Below, one piece after another: positions 8,207 to 18,422 of a stretch of DNA of 64,000 nucleotides. How positions within the stretch are numbered: the first letter of the stretch is position 1; each line of letters opens with the position of its first letter. The notes under the pieces were generated by a model. It was not told the origin of the DNA. It did no database searches and saw only the letters and a list, made by a program, of their open reading frames with translations. Source of the DNA: Oceanobacter kriegii DSM 6294. Lineage in GTDB: Bacteria; Pseudomonadota; Gammaproteobacteria; Pseudomonadales; Oceanobacteraceae. The stretch spans positions 1 to 64,000 of the forward strand of contig NZ_AUGV01000003.1 of NCBI RefSeq assembly GCF_000422845.1. The letters run 5' to 3'. The position numbers and the translations under genes were made by a program.

Positions 8207-10051
8207 TTGGCTCTGATGCAGAAATGCCAGCACTGGCTCAACCAATTGACCATGTCGGACAACCAACTGGGGCTGTCGATTCTGGCACTGGCGGCGGGTA
8301 TTGCGGCAGCACTGGTCATCACCCTGTTCCGACTGGCGATTGAATGGCCGTTGGAAATTTTCCTGCCGATGAGCAGCGAAGACGATTACGAAGCCCTCGC
8401 GCAACTGACCCGAATCGGTCTACTGGTTACTGGCGGGCTGCTGCTGGTTGCCATTTTTCAGCCCCTGAAGCCGGAACAACGCAGTGTTGGTGTGACCCAC
8501 GTGCTGATTCGGATGGAACGCCATCAGGGCTACATGCCGAAAACCAATTTACTGCTGCAATGGGTGGCGGCGGCGATTGCGCTGTTAAGTGGCCACAGCG
8601 TCGGCCGTGAAGGCCCGGCCATTCATTTGGGAGCGGGAGCTGCCAGCCAGCTGGGGGCCAGCGCCGGAGTTGCCCACCACCGCTTGCGCATTCTGGCGGG
8701 CGCCGGAGTTGCCAGCGCCATTGCCGCGTCGTTCAACACCCCCATGGCGGGGGTCATCTTTGCCATGGAAGTGGTGCTGCTGGAATACAACCTGCGCGGG
8801 TTTATTCCGATCATTCTGGCGTCAGTGGCCGGTGCCGTGATCAGCCAGCTGGTGTTTGGCAGCAACACCGCCTTTGATGTACCGCCACTGGCCATGCACT
8901 CACTGCTGGAGCTGCCTTACGTTATCGCCCTGGGGCTGATTTGCGGCCTGTTATCAGCGGCGTTTATCCTGCTGATGAAGCGCTTCCAGCGGCTGGCGCC
9001 ACAGCCACTGCTGATTAAATGGGGCGGCCTGACGCTGGCCACAGCGGCGGTTGCCTGGTGGCTTCCGGGCATCATGGGCATCGGCTACGACACCGTTAAC
9101 CATGCCCTTGCAGGGGACGTCAGCATGGGGCTGTTTATCGGCTTGCTGCTGGGCAAGCTGGTGCTGGCGGCGTGGGCTGCGGGCGTCGGTTTTCCCGCCG
9201 GATTGATTGGCCCTACCCTGTTTATCGGCGCCCTGGTTGGCGGTGTCATGGGGCAATTTTCGCTGTTGGTGGTGCCCGGTTATCCAGCCGAGATTGGCTT
9301 TTATGTGATGCTGGGCATGGGGGCCATGATGGGGGCTGTATTGCGAGCACCACTGGCTGCGCTGGTCGCCTTGCTGGAGCTGACCGCCAATCCGCACATC
9401 ATCATGCCCGGCATGCTGGCCATTGTGATTGCCACTCTGGTGGCCAGTGAGATCTTCAAACAGCCGTCTATTTTCCGAGCCCAGTTGGGGCAGAACGACC
9501 TCTATCAAGTGCCGCACCCGGTTCAGCAAATGCTGTACAGCACCTGGGTGGCCGAAGCCCTGTCCCGCTCGGTCGCGGTCAGCAGCCGCAAAATCAGTTC
9601 GCAAGGGGCCAGCCAACTGCTGCAATTGGGTACTGACTGGGTGCTGCTGGAGAAAGACAACGTGATCCTTTCCACCGCCGCCTTGGCCGAGGCGTTGAGT
9701 AACAGCCCAGACGATGCGTCCGGTAGCGCTGACACAGGTGGCAGCACAAACACCTCGGCAACAGACTCAGCCACAGCTACAACAACCCGCGCCGGGGTGG
9801 AATTTCCGGCCGACGCCAGCCCGGACATCGACTTGCTGGCCATTCCCGGCGAACGCCATACGGTGGAAGCCATCTCGTTGAAGTACAATTTGCAGGATGC
9901 TCTCGACCTGATGCAAAGCCATGACTTGAACTGGCTGGCGGTGTATCGTCGCGACCCGGATTCACGCAAGGGTGCAGGTCCTTGCGTTGGCCTGGTATCA
10001 CGGGAAATGATCGAACGTCATTACCGCTACCGGCCCCAAACCATACGCTGA
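8207..10051 (+). CDS. ClC-family chloride channel/antiporter with degenerate CBS region
   Basis: Multi-spanning anion transporter of about 614 aa. The selectivity and gating motif GREGP is present with gating Glu at E135 (SGHSVGREGPAIHLG). The second anion-site motif is GVGFPAGLIGP. A cytoplasmic C-terminal half of about 200 aa resembles a CBS pair but is interrupted by a Ser/Thr-rich linker (residues about 500-530). The TTG start is preferred because AGGGA lies 7 nt upstream. The ATG 9 nt further in would give too long a spacing. The gene is preceded by the MITE-like element, so its promoter probably lies in the 120 bp between them. Confidence 0.9.
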   Translation: MALMQKCQHWLNQLTMSDNQLGLSILALAAGIAAALVITLFRLAIEWPLEIFLPMSSEDDYEALAQLTRIGLLVTGGLLLVAIFQPLKPEQRSVGVTHVLIRMERHQGYMPKTNLLLQWVAAAIALLSGHSVGREGPAIHLGAGAASQLGASAGVAHHRLRILAGAGVASAIAASFNTPMAGVIFAMEVVLLEYNLRGFIPIILASVAGAVISQLVFGSNTAFDVPPLAMHSLLELPYVIALGLICGLLSAAFILLMKRFQRLAPQPLLIKWGGLTLATAAVAWWLPGIMGIGYDTVNHALAGDVSMGLFIGLLLGKLVLAAWAAGVGFPAGLIGPTLFIGALVGGVMGQFSLLVVPGYPAEIGFYVMLGMGAMMGAVLRAPLAALVALLELTANPHIIMPGMLAIVIATLVASEIFKQPSIFRAQLGQNDLYQVPHPVQQMLYSTWVAEALSRSVAVSSRKISSQGASQLLQLGTDWVLLEKDNVILSTAALAEALSNSPDDASGSADTGGSTNTSATDSATATTTRAGVEFPADASPDIDLLAIPGERHTVEAISLKYNLQDALDLMQSHDLNWLAVYRRDPDSRKGAGPCVGLVSREMIERHYRYRPQTIR

Positions 10052-10131
10052 CGGCCATGTATCGTCGGCAACCGGCAGTGGCTGCAAGCTGCTGTCAGGC
10101 AACCCCACGATGAGCGACGGAAACCAACACT

Positions 10132-10557
10132 ATGCTGTGGATCAAAGCCTTTCATATCATTGCCGTAATCACCTGGTTTGCAGGCATCTTCTATCTACCA
10201 CGACTGTTCGTTTACCATGCCATGGCAGAAGACGAGGTATCCCGTGAGCGTTTCAAGGTGATGGAGCGCAAGTTATACCGCGGCATCATGGTGCCATCGA
10301 TGCTGGTCGTGATCGCCCTTGGCTTGTGGCTGATCAGCTTCAACATGGAGTACTACCTGGTATCAACTCACTGGATGCACGCCAAATTGACCCTGGTCGC
10401 GCTGCTGATTGGCTACCACCATTACTGCGGTCATCTGGTAAAAGTCTTCCGTGACGACCGCAACACCCGCAGCCATGTCTGGTTTCGTTGGTTCAACGAA
10501 GTGCCAGTGCTGCTGCTGATCGCCATTGTCATTCTGGTGGTGGTAAGACCGTTCTGA
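10132..10557 (+). CDS. hemJ: protoporphyrinogen IX oxidase HemJ
   Basis: A 141-aa integral membrane protein with four hydrophobic segments. Its opening [29 protein letters not shown] is characteristic of HemJ (UPF0093). The conserved histidines in AFHII and the KLTLV segment with nearby HWMHAKL fit the heme-linked active site. It oxidises protoporphyrinogen IX to protoporphyrin IX at the inner membrane. It lies just upstream of hemL on the same strand, so two tetrapyrrole steps are grouped. Confidence 0.93.
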   Translation: MLWIKAFHIIAVITWFAGIFYLPRLFVYHAMAEDEVSRERFKVMERKLYRGIMVPSMLVVIALGLWLISFNMEYYLVSTHWMHAKLTLVALLIGYHHYCGHLVKVFRDDRNTRSHVWFRWFNEVPVLLLIAIVILVVVRPF

Positions 10558-10645
10558 TTTGAGTCCGGCGTCCACCGTGACGCCGGACCGCCGTTATACA
10601 TTTGACCACGCCAGCCGCCGCTGGCCTGACGCAAGAGAGACCTTC

Positions 10646-11941
10646 ATGAGCTACAACATCTCCAAGTCCCAGTCGCTGTTTGAAACTGCCCAGAAACACA
10701 TTCCAGGCGGTGTTAACTCGCCGGTTCGTGCGTTCAAGGGCGTTGGCGGCACGCCAATCTTCTTCGACCGTGCCAAGGGTGCCCATGTTTACGATGTGGA
10801 TAACAACCGCTACGTCGACTACGTGGGTTCCTGGGGACCGATGATTCTGGGTCACAGCGCACCACAAATTCTGGATGCCATCCGTGACCGCATGGAGCTG
10901 GGCCTGAGCTTTGGTGCGCCCACCTCCATCGAAGGCGACATGGCCGATGAAGTGTGCAAACTGCTACCATCGATGGACATGGTACGGATGGTGAACTCCG
11001 GCACCGAAGCCACCATGAGTGCGATTCGTCTGGCCCGTGGCTACACCGGCCGCGACAAGATGGTGAAATTCGAGGGCTGCTACCACGGTCACTCCGACTC
11101 ACTGCTGGTAAAAGCCGGTTCCGGCATGATGACTCTGGGCGTACCCACCTCACCGGGCGTACCAGCCAGCGTTGCCGAGCACACAATCACCCTGAACTTC
11201 AACGACCTCGACAACGTGCGCGAGTGCTTTGCCAAAATGGGCGACCAGATTGCCTGTGTGATCGTTGAGCCAGTGGCGGGCAACATGAACTGCATTCCGC
11301 CAAGCAAATCCTTCCTGCAAGGTCTGCGTGAGCTCTGCACCGTGCACGGCATCGTGCTGATCTTCGACGAAGTGATGAGTGGCTTCCGCGTTGCCCTGGG
11401 TGGTGCCCAGGCCTACTACGACATCGTTCCGGACATGACCTGTCTGGGCAAGGTAATCGGCGGCGGCCTGCCTGTTGGTGCCTTCGGTGGCAAGCGTGAA
11501 ATCATGGAACACCTGGCTCCGCTGGGTCCTGTGTATCAGGCCGGTACCCTGTCCGGTAACCCACTGGCAATGGCGGCCGGTCTGGCGATGCTGAAAGAAA
11601 TCCAGCGCGACGGCGTGTACGAGCAGCTGACGGCCCGTGTTGAACAAATGACCGACGGCTTCAAGGCGGTGGCCGACAAGCACGGCATTCCGTTCACCTT
11701 CAACCGCGCTGGCTCCATGTTTGGCCTGTTCTTCACCGAGCTGGACAAGGTCGAGAACTTCCGTCAGGTCGCCGACCAGTGCGATGCCGAACGCTTCGGC
11801 AAGTTCTTCCACGGTATGCTGGAAGAAGGCGTGTATCTGGCACCTTCTGCCTTCGAAGCGGGCTTTATGTCTCTGGCCCACACCGAAGACGACATCGAGT
11901 TCACCATTGCTGCCGCCGACAAGGTTATGGCATCCCTGTGA
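10646..11941 (+). CDS. hemL: glutamate-1-semialdehyde 2,1-aminomutase
   Basis: PLP enzyme that converts glutamate-1-semialdehyde to 5-aminolevulinate, the first committed tetrapyrrole intermediate of the C5 route. The chosen ATG gives 431 aa and the usual start [28 protein letters not shown] with GAGAGA upstream. The reading frame extends further upstream without a credible start. The PLP lysine is K269 in [11 protein letters not shown]. The upstream [11 protein letters not shown] carries the aspartate that contacts the cofactor. Its partner hemJ is upstream on the same strand. Confidence 0.97.
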   Translation: MSYNISKSQSLFETAQKHIPGGVNSPVRAFKGVGGTPIFFDRAKGAHVYDVDNNRYVDYVGSWGPMILGHSAPQILDAIRDRMELGLSFGAPTSIEGDMADEVCKLLPSMDMVRMVNSGTEATMSAIRLARGYTGRDKMVKFEGCYHGHSDSLLVKAGSGMMTLGVPTSPGVPASVAEHTITLNFNDLDNVRECFAKMGDQIACVIVEPVAGNMNCIPPSKSFLQGLRELCTVHGIVLIFDEVMSGFRVALGGAQAYYDIVPDMTCLGKVIGGGLPVGAFGGKREIMEHLAPLGPVYQAGTLSGNPLAMAAGLAMLKEIQRDGVYEQLTARVEQMTDGFKAVADKHGIPFTFNRAGSMFGLFFTELDKVENFRQVADQCDAERFGKFFHGMLEEGVYLAPSAFEAGFMSLAHTEDDIEFTIAAADKVMASL

Positions 11942-11969
11942 TGCCTGCCCAACCCCGGGAGGAAGTCGC

Positions 11970-12608
11970 TTGATTGAAGTAGTAAGTAGTCTTGCGCTAT
12001 TGCTGGTCGCCGCGGTGGCCAGCTGGCAAAACCGCCCTGCGACCAAAGGCAATGAATGGCCCGGCTCTGCCGCCGGGCGCTTTGCTGCGGCGCTGATGTT
12101 ATTCGGGCTGGGCGTGGTCGATGTACTGGCGCTGCTGATTGGCACCGATGCTAACGACGGCCTTGGCCGTACCCAATTGCTGATGAGCCAGCTGGGACTG
12201 TATGCCGCCTTGCCATTGCTGGTATCAACCCACTTGGCTGAACGCCTGCGTCAACATTGGACCCGCCAGACCTGGGGCCGGATTTTCCTGGGCTGGTGTG
12301 TGGTGTTTGAACTGGGTCGTCGTGGCGACGTGCTCGACAGTGTGGCACTGGTTACCCTGATTGGCGGTGCCGCTACCCTGCTGCTGTGCTGGGCACCGGC
12401 CCGTCTGATCCCCGTATCTGCTGATCAGCCGGGGGCATCGGCGGCCAGCAGCTACTTGCCGCTGCTGTTATGGGCAGCTGCGATACTGTCTTACCTGTAC
12501 GGCGATCACCAGAGTCTGGTGTTGCCACAGGCACTGTCAGCACTGGTGCTGGCTCAGCCTGAGTCCTACCGAATGGCGCAAGCAAAACGCCAGGGGCTCT
12601 CTGAATAA
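11970..12608 (+). CDS. uncharacterised multi-spanning membrane protein
   Basis: About 212 aa, nearly all hydrophobic, with roughly six predicted membrane segments. TTG is chosen as start because GGGAGGAA sits 5-6 nt upstream; the frame extends into hemL, but that extension only overlaps it. I do not recognise a family or catalytic motif. The last codons (GLSE-stop) are encoded by sequence that matches the terminal inverted repeat of the element at 7822-8086. The present C-terminus may therefore have been set by an insertion. It lies between hemL and a chemoreceptor gene; membership of the hemL operon is possible. Confidence 0.68.
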   Translation: MIEVVSSLALLLVAAVASWQNRPATKGNEWPGSAAGRFAAALMLFGLGVVDVLALLIGTDANDGLGRTQLLMSQLGLYAALPLLVSTHLAERLRQHWTRQTWGRIFLGWCVVFELGRRGDVLDSVALVTLIGGAATLLLCWAPARLIPVSADQPGASAASSYLPLLLWAAAILSYLYGDHQSLVLPQALSALVLAQPESYRMAQAKRQGLSE

Positions 12609-12625
12609 CTCAGTTCCCACGCTGG
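12593..12625 (+). repeat. solo end of the MITE-like family, supplying a stop codon
   Basis: GGGGCTCTCTGAATAACTC at 12593-12611 matches the terminal repeat of the 265-bp element at 17 of 19 positions, and both differences are transitions. The next bases (AGTTCCCACGCTGG) also follow the interior of that element's left end (GGTGCCCGCTCTGG). The TAA stop of the preceding membrane protein gene lies inside it. No matching right end is visible before the chemoreceptor start at 12665, so it is a truncated relic or a partial match. Confidence 0.6.
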
Positions 12626-12664
12626 TCTACACTGGGGTTATGTTGTCGCACTCAAGGCTCCCAC

Positions 12665-14170
12665 ATGACCCCGAATTCCTTCACCCAATATTACGCTCAG
12701 ATTGACCGTTTTTTTGCCGTCTGCTGTGCGGCCTTGTTTGTGGTATCGCTACTGCTGGCAAGCTGGCACAACACCTGGACCGAAGCGTTGGTGATCGGTC
12801 TGCCCAGCGCGGTTGTGCCGATTCTGGTATGGCGCGCCATGCCCGGCGCCCGCCTCACCCGCATGACCTTTGCTGCGGCCCTGATGGTGTTTGCGGCACT
12901 GCACATCCACCAGGGCCACGGCCTGATTGAGCTGCACTTCGGCATCTTTGTGCTGCTGGCAGTATTAATGGCCTACCGCGACAGCCTGCCGATTCTGGTC
13001 GCTGCTGGCACCATCGCGGTTCACCATCTGGCCTTTGGCTTGTGGCAGGACAGTGGCTCGTCCGTCTACGTGTTTGAAAGCCACGCCGACCTCGGCATTT
13101 CAGCGCTGGAGCTGGTGCTGCTGCATGCCCTTTATGTGGTGATTGAAACCGGCTGTCTGGTGTACCTGACCGAGAAAAACAAAGCCTCGTTTGTGCAAGG
13201 CATGGAACTGCGCGAACTTGGCGAGCAACTGACCGCCGGTGGCCGCATCAACCTCAGTGTTCATATCGACGACCCCAAAGGCGACATTACCCGCGAATAC
13301 CTGAAGTTCTTCGACAGCGTCAAAACCCTGGTCCGTCAGGCCGATGCCCTCGCAAGCTCGATGGCGCAATCCGGCTACAACTTTGCCCGCCTGTCCAGCA
13401 ATCTGGCCGATGGCACCCGCGAACAACAGCAACAAACCGACATGATCGCCACCGCCACCACCCAGATGACGGCATCGATGGATCAGATTACCGATTACTC
13501 GCGCGAAGCCGCCAACGCCTCTCAGGAAGCCGAAAGCAGTGCCAATCAGGGGGCGTCGTCCATTCAGCAGGCCACCCACACCATCGGCCAACTGGCCAAC
13601 AACATGGCGGCTGCCAACACGGTGATTCAGGACCTCGACGCCGAAACCACCAATATTGGCTCGGTACTGTCGGTGATTCAGGAAATTGCCGAGCAGACCA
13701 ACCTGCTGGCCCTCAACGCTGCCATTGAGGCCGCCCGGGCTGGCGAACAAGGTCGTGGCTTTGCCGTTGTGGCCGATGAAGTAAGAACCCTGGCGTCGCG
13801 TACTCACGAAAGCACTGAAGAAATTCAACGCATGATCGAGCGTTTGCAGAAGGGCTCGGCACAAGCCGTAAGCTCGATGGAAACCAGCCAGAAAGGCGTG
13901 CAGTCGAGCGTGGAGCAGATCGAACAAACCCGTGAAAAACTGCAATACGTTTGCTCACGGGTCAGTGCCATTCATGGCATGAGCCAACAGATTGCCGCTT
14001 CCATCAAGGAACAATCCGGCGCGGTTAGTGAAGTCAGCCAGAACCTCGAAACCATCCGCGCCATCAGTCAGGACGCCGCCAGCCAAAGCAGCGACTCCAA
14101 ACGCCACGCCGACAAACTCAGCCAGGACTCCGACACCTTGCACAACCTGCTGACACGGTTTGATACCTGA
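12665..14170 (+). CDS. methyl-accepting chemotaxis protein with polytopic His-rich sensor
   Basis: Chemoreceptor of 501 aa. Instead of a periplasmic ligand domain, residues 1 to about 170 form about six membrane segments. These hold an unusual density of histidines ([27 protein letters not shown]). A short linker leads to a coiled-coil signalling domain. Its hairpin tip [21 protein letters not shown] begins near residue 339, the standard CheA/CheW contact. There is no C-terminal pentapeptide for CheR docking. The signal could be a membrane-associated or redox cue, but that is inference. The stop directly abuts the stop of the convergent response regulator gene. Confidence 0.9.
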   Translation: MTPNSFTQYYAQIDRFFAVCCAALFVVSLLLASWHNTWTEALVIGLPSAVVPILVWRAMPGARLTRMTFAAALMVFAALHIHQGHGLIELHFGIFVLLAVLMAYRDSLPILVAAGTIAVHHLAFGLWQDSGSSVYVFESHADLGISALELVLLHALYVVIETGCLVYLTEKNKASFVQGMELRELGEQLTAGGRINLSVHIDDPKGDITREYLKFFDSVKTLVRQADALASSMAQSGYNFARLSSNLADGTREQQQQTDMIATATTQMTASMDQITDYSREAANASQEAESSANQGASSIQQATHTIGQLANNMAAANTVIQDLDAETTNIGSVLSVIQEIAEQTNLLALNAAIEAARAGEQGRGFAVVADEVRTLASRTHESTEEIQRMIERLQKGSAQAVSSMETSQKGVQSSVEQIEQTREKLQYVCSRVSAIHGMSQQIAASIKEQSGAVSEVSQNLETIRAISQDAASQSSDSKRHADKLSQDSDTLHNLLTRFDT

Positions 14171-14887
14171 TCAAGTCCAGCGAACGTCAACCGTCAGCAT
14201 ATAGCCCATGCCATACACGGTTTTCACCAACCTCGGCGAGCGTGGGTCTTGCTCAATTTTCTTGCGAATGCGGGACATCCGCACGTCAATACTGCGATCA
14301 AAGGCGTCATCATTGCCAGTAAGCAGGGCATCCCGGCTGAGGATCTGCCGTGGCCGCTGTAACAGCTGCAGCAACAAGCGAGCTTCACCGGCACTCAGCT
14401 CCTGCACATGGCCGTCGGTATGTAATAACTGTAAGGTGGCAGCATCGAACTGCCAGTTATCGAAAAAAGCAATGCGAGCTGACTGTTCCGAGCTCATAGG
14501 CGCAGTAGCATCCACCAAACTGACACGCCGCAGAATACTGTTAACGCGGGCCACCAGCTCTCTTGGATCAAACGGTTTGCTGAGGTAATCGTCGGCACCG
14601 AGCTCCAGACCTAACACCCGATCAGGCAAACTATTCCGCCCGGACAGGATCAACACCCCGATATCCTGCCGCTCGGTCAGCTCCCGCACCAGAGCCAGAC
14701 CGTCCATATCAGGCAAGCCCAAATCAATAATGCACAGCCTTGGCGCCTGACGGGCGATAGCAGCGTTCAACAAGGCTCCGGAAGCAAAAGTCTGAACCTT
14801 GTGGGAATAACGCTGCAACTCCTGACTGACCAGCCGGGCGATGTCGGCATCGTCTTCCACCACGTAGATCAATGCTGGTCCTTTCAT
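14171..14887 (-). CDS. OmpR-family response regulator
   Basis: A 238-aa two-component regulator. The receiver domain opens with IYVVEDD, has the phospho-acceptor D55 in CIIDLGLPDMDG, and has the conserved lysine in DYLSKPFDPREL. The C-terminal winged-helix DNA-binding domain reads SAGEARLLLQLLQRP, followed by DVRMSRIRKKI and VYGMGYML. The start is the ATG that overlaps the kinase stop (ATGA); a longer upstream frame exists but lies inside the kinase gene. The overlap indicates translational coupling with the kinase. It probably controls the divergent ABC transporter and acyl-CoA ligase operon. Confidence 0.93.
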   Translation of the reverse strand: MKGPALIYVVEDDADIARLVSQELQRYSHKVQTFASGALLNAAIARQAPRLCIIDLGLPDMDGLALVRELTERQDIGVLILSGRNSLPDRVLGLELGADDYLSKPFDPRELVARVNSILRRVSLVDATAPMSSEQSARIAFFDNWQFDAATLQLLHTDGHVQELSAGEARLLLQLLQRPRQILSRDALLTGNDDAFDRSIDVRMSRIRKKIEQDPRSPRLVKTVYGMGYMLTVDVRWT

Positions 14888-17493
14888 AGTGACTCCGAAT
14901 CCTGACTCAACGACTTCTGGCTGGCCTGCAGCAGCGCCTGATGCAATTGCTTGCGATCGAAAGGTTTTCGCACCAGTGGCCAATGTACAACACCGCTGTG
15001 ATCAGCCGCAGCGGCATCAAAAGCATAACCGCTCATCAGCAGGATCAATAGCTGCGGCTGTTGCTGCCTTAGTCGAGCAGCCAGTTCCGTGCCTTTGATA
15101 TCCCCCGGCATCATCACATCCGACACCACCCCATCCAGCGGGGTGCTGGCCTGTTGCAGGGCCATCGCCAGTTGTAGAGCTTCATCGGCATCAGTGGCCT
15201 CCAGCACGTGGATACCCAGACTAAACAACTGCTGCCGCACTACCTGCCGGACATCGGCGTCGTCCTCCACCAACAAAAACAGCTTGCCTTCAAAGCCACT
15301 GTTGATTGCACTGTTGGCCGTTTTTTCATCAGAATGCGGAACGTTTTCTGAGACTGCAGAAGTGGCTTCAGCGGATACAAAATCGGCCTCTGACTCAGAT
15401 TCGGCGCGACACACAGGCAACAGCACCACAACCCGGGCACCTCCCTGTGGCTGATTGGCCAGCGCCAGATAGCCGTGGGATTGCTTCACAAACCCAAACA
15501 CCATCGACAGTCCCAGGCCGGAGTTGAGTTGGCCCGGCTTGGTGGTGAAAAAGGGTTCCAGTGCCTTGGCCATGGCGTCGTCAGAAAAGCCGCTGCCCTG
15601 ATCCATAAACTGCAGCTGCAGGTAACGGCCGTCCGGCACCGGCTCATCAAACTCAGGTTCTGCCGTATCTGGCTCTGCCGCAGCAACCCGTTCGATCACC
15701 GCCGCCGACAGCGTCAGGGTGCCGCCGTCCGGCATTGCATCGCGGGCATTCAGGCCCAGATTAACCAATGCATTTTCCATCAACCCCGGGTCCAGCCGGG
15801 CCATGCACGAGGCCAGCCCCGGCGCCGCCTGATAACGCAATTGATGGCGACTGGTGAAAGAGCTGGCCAATAGCTCAACGGCTTCGTCGAGCAAGCGTTT
15901 GACCGCCACAGGCTCCGCCTGCAACGGCTGGCGGCGGGCAAACGCCAGCAACCGGTGGGTAATGTCGGCCGACCGCCGCGCGGCCCGTTCGGCCGGAGCC
16001 AACAAGGCATCCAGTTCTGGCTGGTCAGCACCAAAGCGTTCGCGGGCAATCACCAGATTGCCCTGCACAATCGACAGCAGGTTATTGAAATCATGGGCCA
16101 GACCACCAGCCAGCTGGCCAACCGCGCTCATGCGCTGGGCCTGGTTGTGCGACGCCAACAGCTGTTCCGTGCGTTGCCGCACTTCCGCATCGAGGCTGTC
16201 GATGTTATCGCCCAGCCGCTCCACCATGGCATCAAAGCCGGACGCCAGCAGGCCAATCTCGTCATCACGACGCAGCCCGGTGCGTGCTGAAAGGTCGCCC
16301 CCCTTCACCCGTACAGCGGTCTCTGCCAAGCGTTTGAGTGGACGGGTAATGCGGTTCACAAAGAAGTTGGAAATCAGCAACGTGGCCAGCATGGTGATTG
16401 CGGCCAGCACCATGATGCGACTGCTGAGCCGCTCAGAGCTGGATTGCAGCTCGTCCAGATACACCGAAGAGCAGATGTACCAGTCAAAGCCTTCGATATA
16501 GCGCACCAGCGATAGCTTGTCGTAGGCGTAGTTGTCGGGGTCATCAGGCTTGTCCCAGCGATAGTGCAGCTCCTTGCCGGTATCCGCGACCTGCATCAGC
16601 TCCTGATAAATCGGCTTGCCCGACATCGGATTCTGATGACTGATAAAACGCACGCCATCGAGGTTGTCGTTGGGGTGAATCAGCATGTAGCCTCGACTGT
16701 CGAACACATACAGATAACCGGTGCGGGCAATTTTGATTTCCGCCAGCGCCTGGCGCAGTTCCGCCAGCGCCAGCTGTTTGCGCTGCTGCACCTGCTGTTC
16801 CAGATCGTTGAGATACACCCCGGCACCAATTACCAGCCCCCACTTGGGTAACGCCCGTACGTATGACACCTTGTCGAGTTCGTCCGGACCATCCAGCCGC
16901 GGCCAGCGGTAATGGTAGAAACCAGCACCATCCGCACGCGCCTGCTCCACCAGCTGGCGCAGGGTATCGGATTCCCTTGGCGTCAGCGACTCCGGTGCCA
17001 GCTTGCCGTCAAAGCGCGGATCAGGGTGGGACAGCACCCGAATGTCGTAGTCCACCACCCACAGATAGTCGTTATTGCCGAAGCTGAAACGACGCAAATA
17101 ATCAAACGCACTGGCTCGGGCCTGCGCCAGCGGAATCCCGCGGCGAGCGGCGTCTTCCATATGAGAATCCAGAAACGACTCGGCCAGATCCACCACATTG
17201 CGTAAACCGCCTTTCTGGCCCTCCAGCGCCTGCTCGCGGTACTGCTCCACACCGGCGTACATGCGGTCGGCAATTTCATAGACATTGTTCAGCACCAGCC
17301 GCGCCGAATTACGCTCTATCTCGAACACCTTCTGTTTGATCATCGGCACCGTGTACAGATACACGAACACAAACACCACCACCAGAATGCCGCGAATCAG
17401 CAACGACAACTGCCGTGACAAGCGCGCTGGCTGCGGTCGCCAGAGCCGTTGCAGCAAGGAAAAAACGGCCGATTCGGCTTTGGTCTCAGGCAT
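14884..17493 (-). CDS. hybrid sensor histidine kinase with tandem Cache domains
   Basis: An 869-aa inner-membrane sensor. It has an N-terminal membrane segment near residues 31-50. Two consecutive sCache-type periplasmic modules follow ([20 protein letters not shown] ... [10 protein letters not shown], then [19 protein letters not shown] ... [10 protein letters not shown]). A second membrane segment at about 360-378 leads to HAMP, HisKA and HATPase domains. The phospho-acceptor is H467 in [14 protein letters not shown]-terminal receiver domain carries D792 (VVSDVMMP). Cache sensors of this type often bind small carboxylates or amino acids. Its gene is divergent from the ABC transporter operon with a 160-bp shared promoter region, which suggests it senses that transporter's substrate. 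Confidence 0.93.
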   Translation of the reverse strand: MPETKAESAVFSLLQRLWRPQPARLSRQLSLLIRGILVVVFVFVYLYTVPMIKQKVFEIERNSARLVLNNVYEIADRMYAGVEQYREQALEGQKGGLRNVVDLAESFLDSHMEDAARRGIPLAQARASAFDYLRRFSFGNNDYLWVVDYDIRVLSHPDPRFDGKLAPESLTPRESDTLRQLVEQARADGAGFYHYRWPRLDGPDELDKVSYVRALPKWGLVIGAGVYLNDLEQQVQQRKQLALAELRQALAEIKIARTGYLYVFDSRGYMLIHPNDNLDGVRFISHQNPMSGKPIYQELMQVADTGKELHYRWDKPDDPDNYAYDKLSLVRYIEGFDWYICSSVYLDELQSSSERLSSRIMVLAAITMLATLLISNFFVNRITRPLKRLAETAVRVKGGDLSARTGLRRDDEIGLLASGFDAMVERLGDNIDSLDAEVRQRTEQLLASHNQAQRMSAVGQLAGGLAHDFNNLLSIVQGNLVIARERFGADQPELDALLAPAERAARRSADITHRLLAFARRQPLQAEPVAVKRLLDEAVELLASSFTSRHQLRYQAAPGLASCMARLDPGLMENALVNLGLNARDAMPDGGTLTLSAAVIERVAAAEPDTAEPEFDEPVPDGRYLQLQFMDQGSGFSDDAMAKALEPFFTTKPGQLNSGLGLSMVFGFVKQSHGYLALANQPQGGARVVVLLPVCRAESESEADFVSAEATSAVSENVPHSDEKTANSAINSGFEGKLFLLVEDDADVRQVVRQQLFSLGIHVLEATDADEALQLAMALQQASTPLDGVVSDVMMPGDIKGTELAARLRQQQPQLLILLMSGYAFDAAAADHSGVVHWPLVRKPFDRKQLHQALLQASQKSLSQDSESL

Positions 17494-17654
17494 AACGGGT
17501 CACTGAAATAGTTGGATACATTTGCGACAAAGTCGGGAAAAAGTCTTGCCCTAGTCTGCCGTCAACAACCTCAAAAACAATCCGATCAAGGGCTTAACCC
17601 CAGCCATCGGAACGCCGGTACAGCAATAAAAATAACACTGGAGACCGAGCAACA

Positions 17655-18422
17655 ATGACCGACCTGATATTGCAAACCCGCGACCTGACCCGCGAGTTCA
17701 AGGGCTTTACCGCTGTGGACAAGGTCAACCTCAATGTCCACCGCGGCGACATTCACGCCCTGATCGGCCCCAACGGTGCAGGCAAGACCACGGTGTTCAA
17801 CCTGCTGACCAAATACCTGCCGCCGACCACCGGCAGCATTTATTTCAACGGTGAAGACATCACCCGGGTGGAATCGTCGGCGATTGCCCGCAAGGGCATG
17901 GTGAGATCGTTCCAGATCTCGGCGGTGTTCCCGAAACTGAGCGTGCTCGACAACGTCCGCATTGCCCTGCAACAGCAGCAAGGCAACAGCTTTCATTTCT
18001 GGAAATCCGCGCGGGTGCTGGAACAGCTGAATGAACGGGCAGAGCAACTGCTGGATTCGGTCGGACTGCTGGAATTTGCCCGCGTAACCACCCAGGACCT
18101 GTCTTACGGCCGTAAGCGAGCGTTGGAAATTGCCACCACCCTGGCACTCGACCCCGACATGCTGTTGCTGGACGAACCCACCCAGGGCATGGGCCATGAA
18201 GACGTCGACCGCATTGCCGAGCTGATTCTGTCGATCCGTCACAACCGCACCATCCTGATGGTGGAGCACAACCTGCAAGTGGTGTCGCGGCTGGCCGACC
18301 GCCTAACGGTATTGCAACGCGGCGCCATTCTTACCGAAGGTGACTACGCCACCGTCTCTGCCGACCCTCGTGTACGCGAAGCCTATCTGGGCGTTGCCGC
18401 CGATCAGGAGGTGGCCGCATGA
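17655..18422 (+). CDS. Liv-type ABC transporter ATP-binding protein (LivG-like)
   Basis: A 255-aa ATPase of the branched-chain-amino-acid (HAAT) ABC family. Walker A is GPNGAGKT at residues 38-45 and Walker B is MLLLDEPTQG. The signature region reads LSYGRKRALEIA, with LSYG instead of LSGG, as is common in LivG/UrtD types. The switch histidine is in MVEHNL. It is the first gene of a six-gene operon and overlaps the next start by 4 nt. It powers uptake together with the LivF-like partner. The cargo is more likely a carboxylic acid than an amino acid, given the acyl-CoA ligase in the operon. Confidence 0.93.
   Translation: MTDLILQTRDLTREFKGFTAVDKVNLNVHRGDIHALIGPNGAGKTTVFNLLTKYLPPTTGSIYFNGEDITRVESSAIARKGMVRSFQISAVFPKLSVLDNVRIALQQQQGNSFHFWKSARVLEQLNERAEQLLDSVGLLEFARVTTQDLSYGRKRALEIATTLALDPDMLLLDEPTQGMGHEDVDRIAELILSIRHNRTILMVEHNLQVVSRLADRLTVLQRGAILTEGDYATVSADPRVREAYLGVAADQEVAA

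Noticed and set aside
11721-11969. Upstream extension of the membrane protein reading frame into hemL
   Set aside because: It overlaps hemL in another frame and has no start signal; the TTG with a strong ribosome-binding site is better.
13100-13945. 281-aa minus-strand frame inside the chemoreceptor gene
   Set aside because: Glycine- and histidine-rich shadow of the coiled coil; no independent signal.
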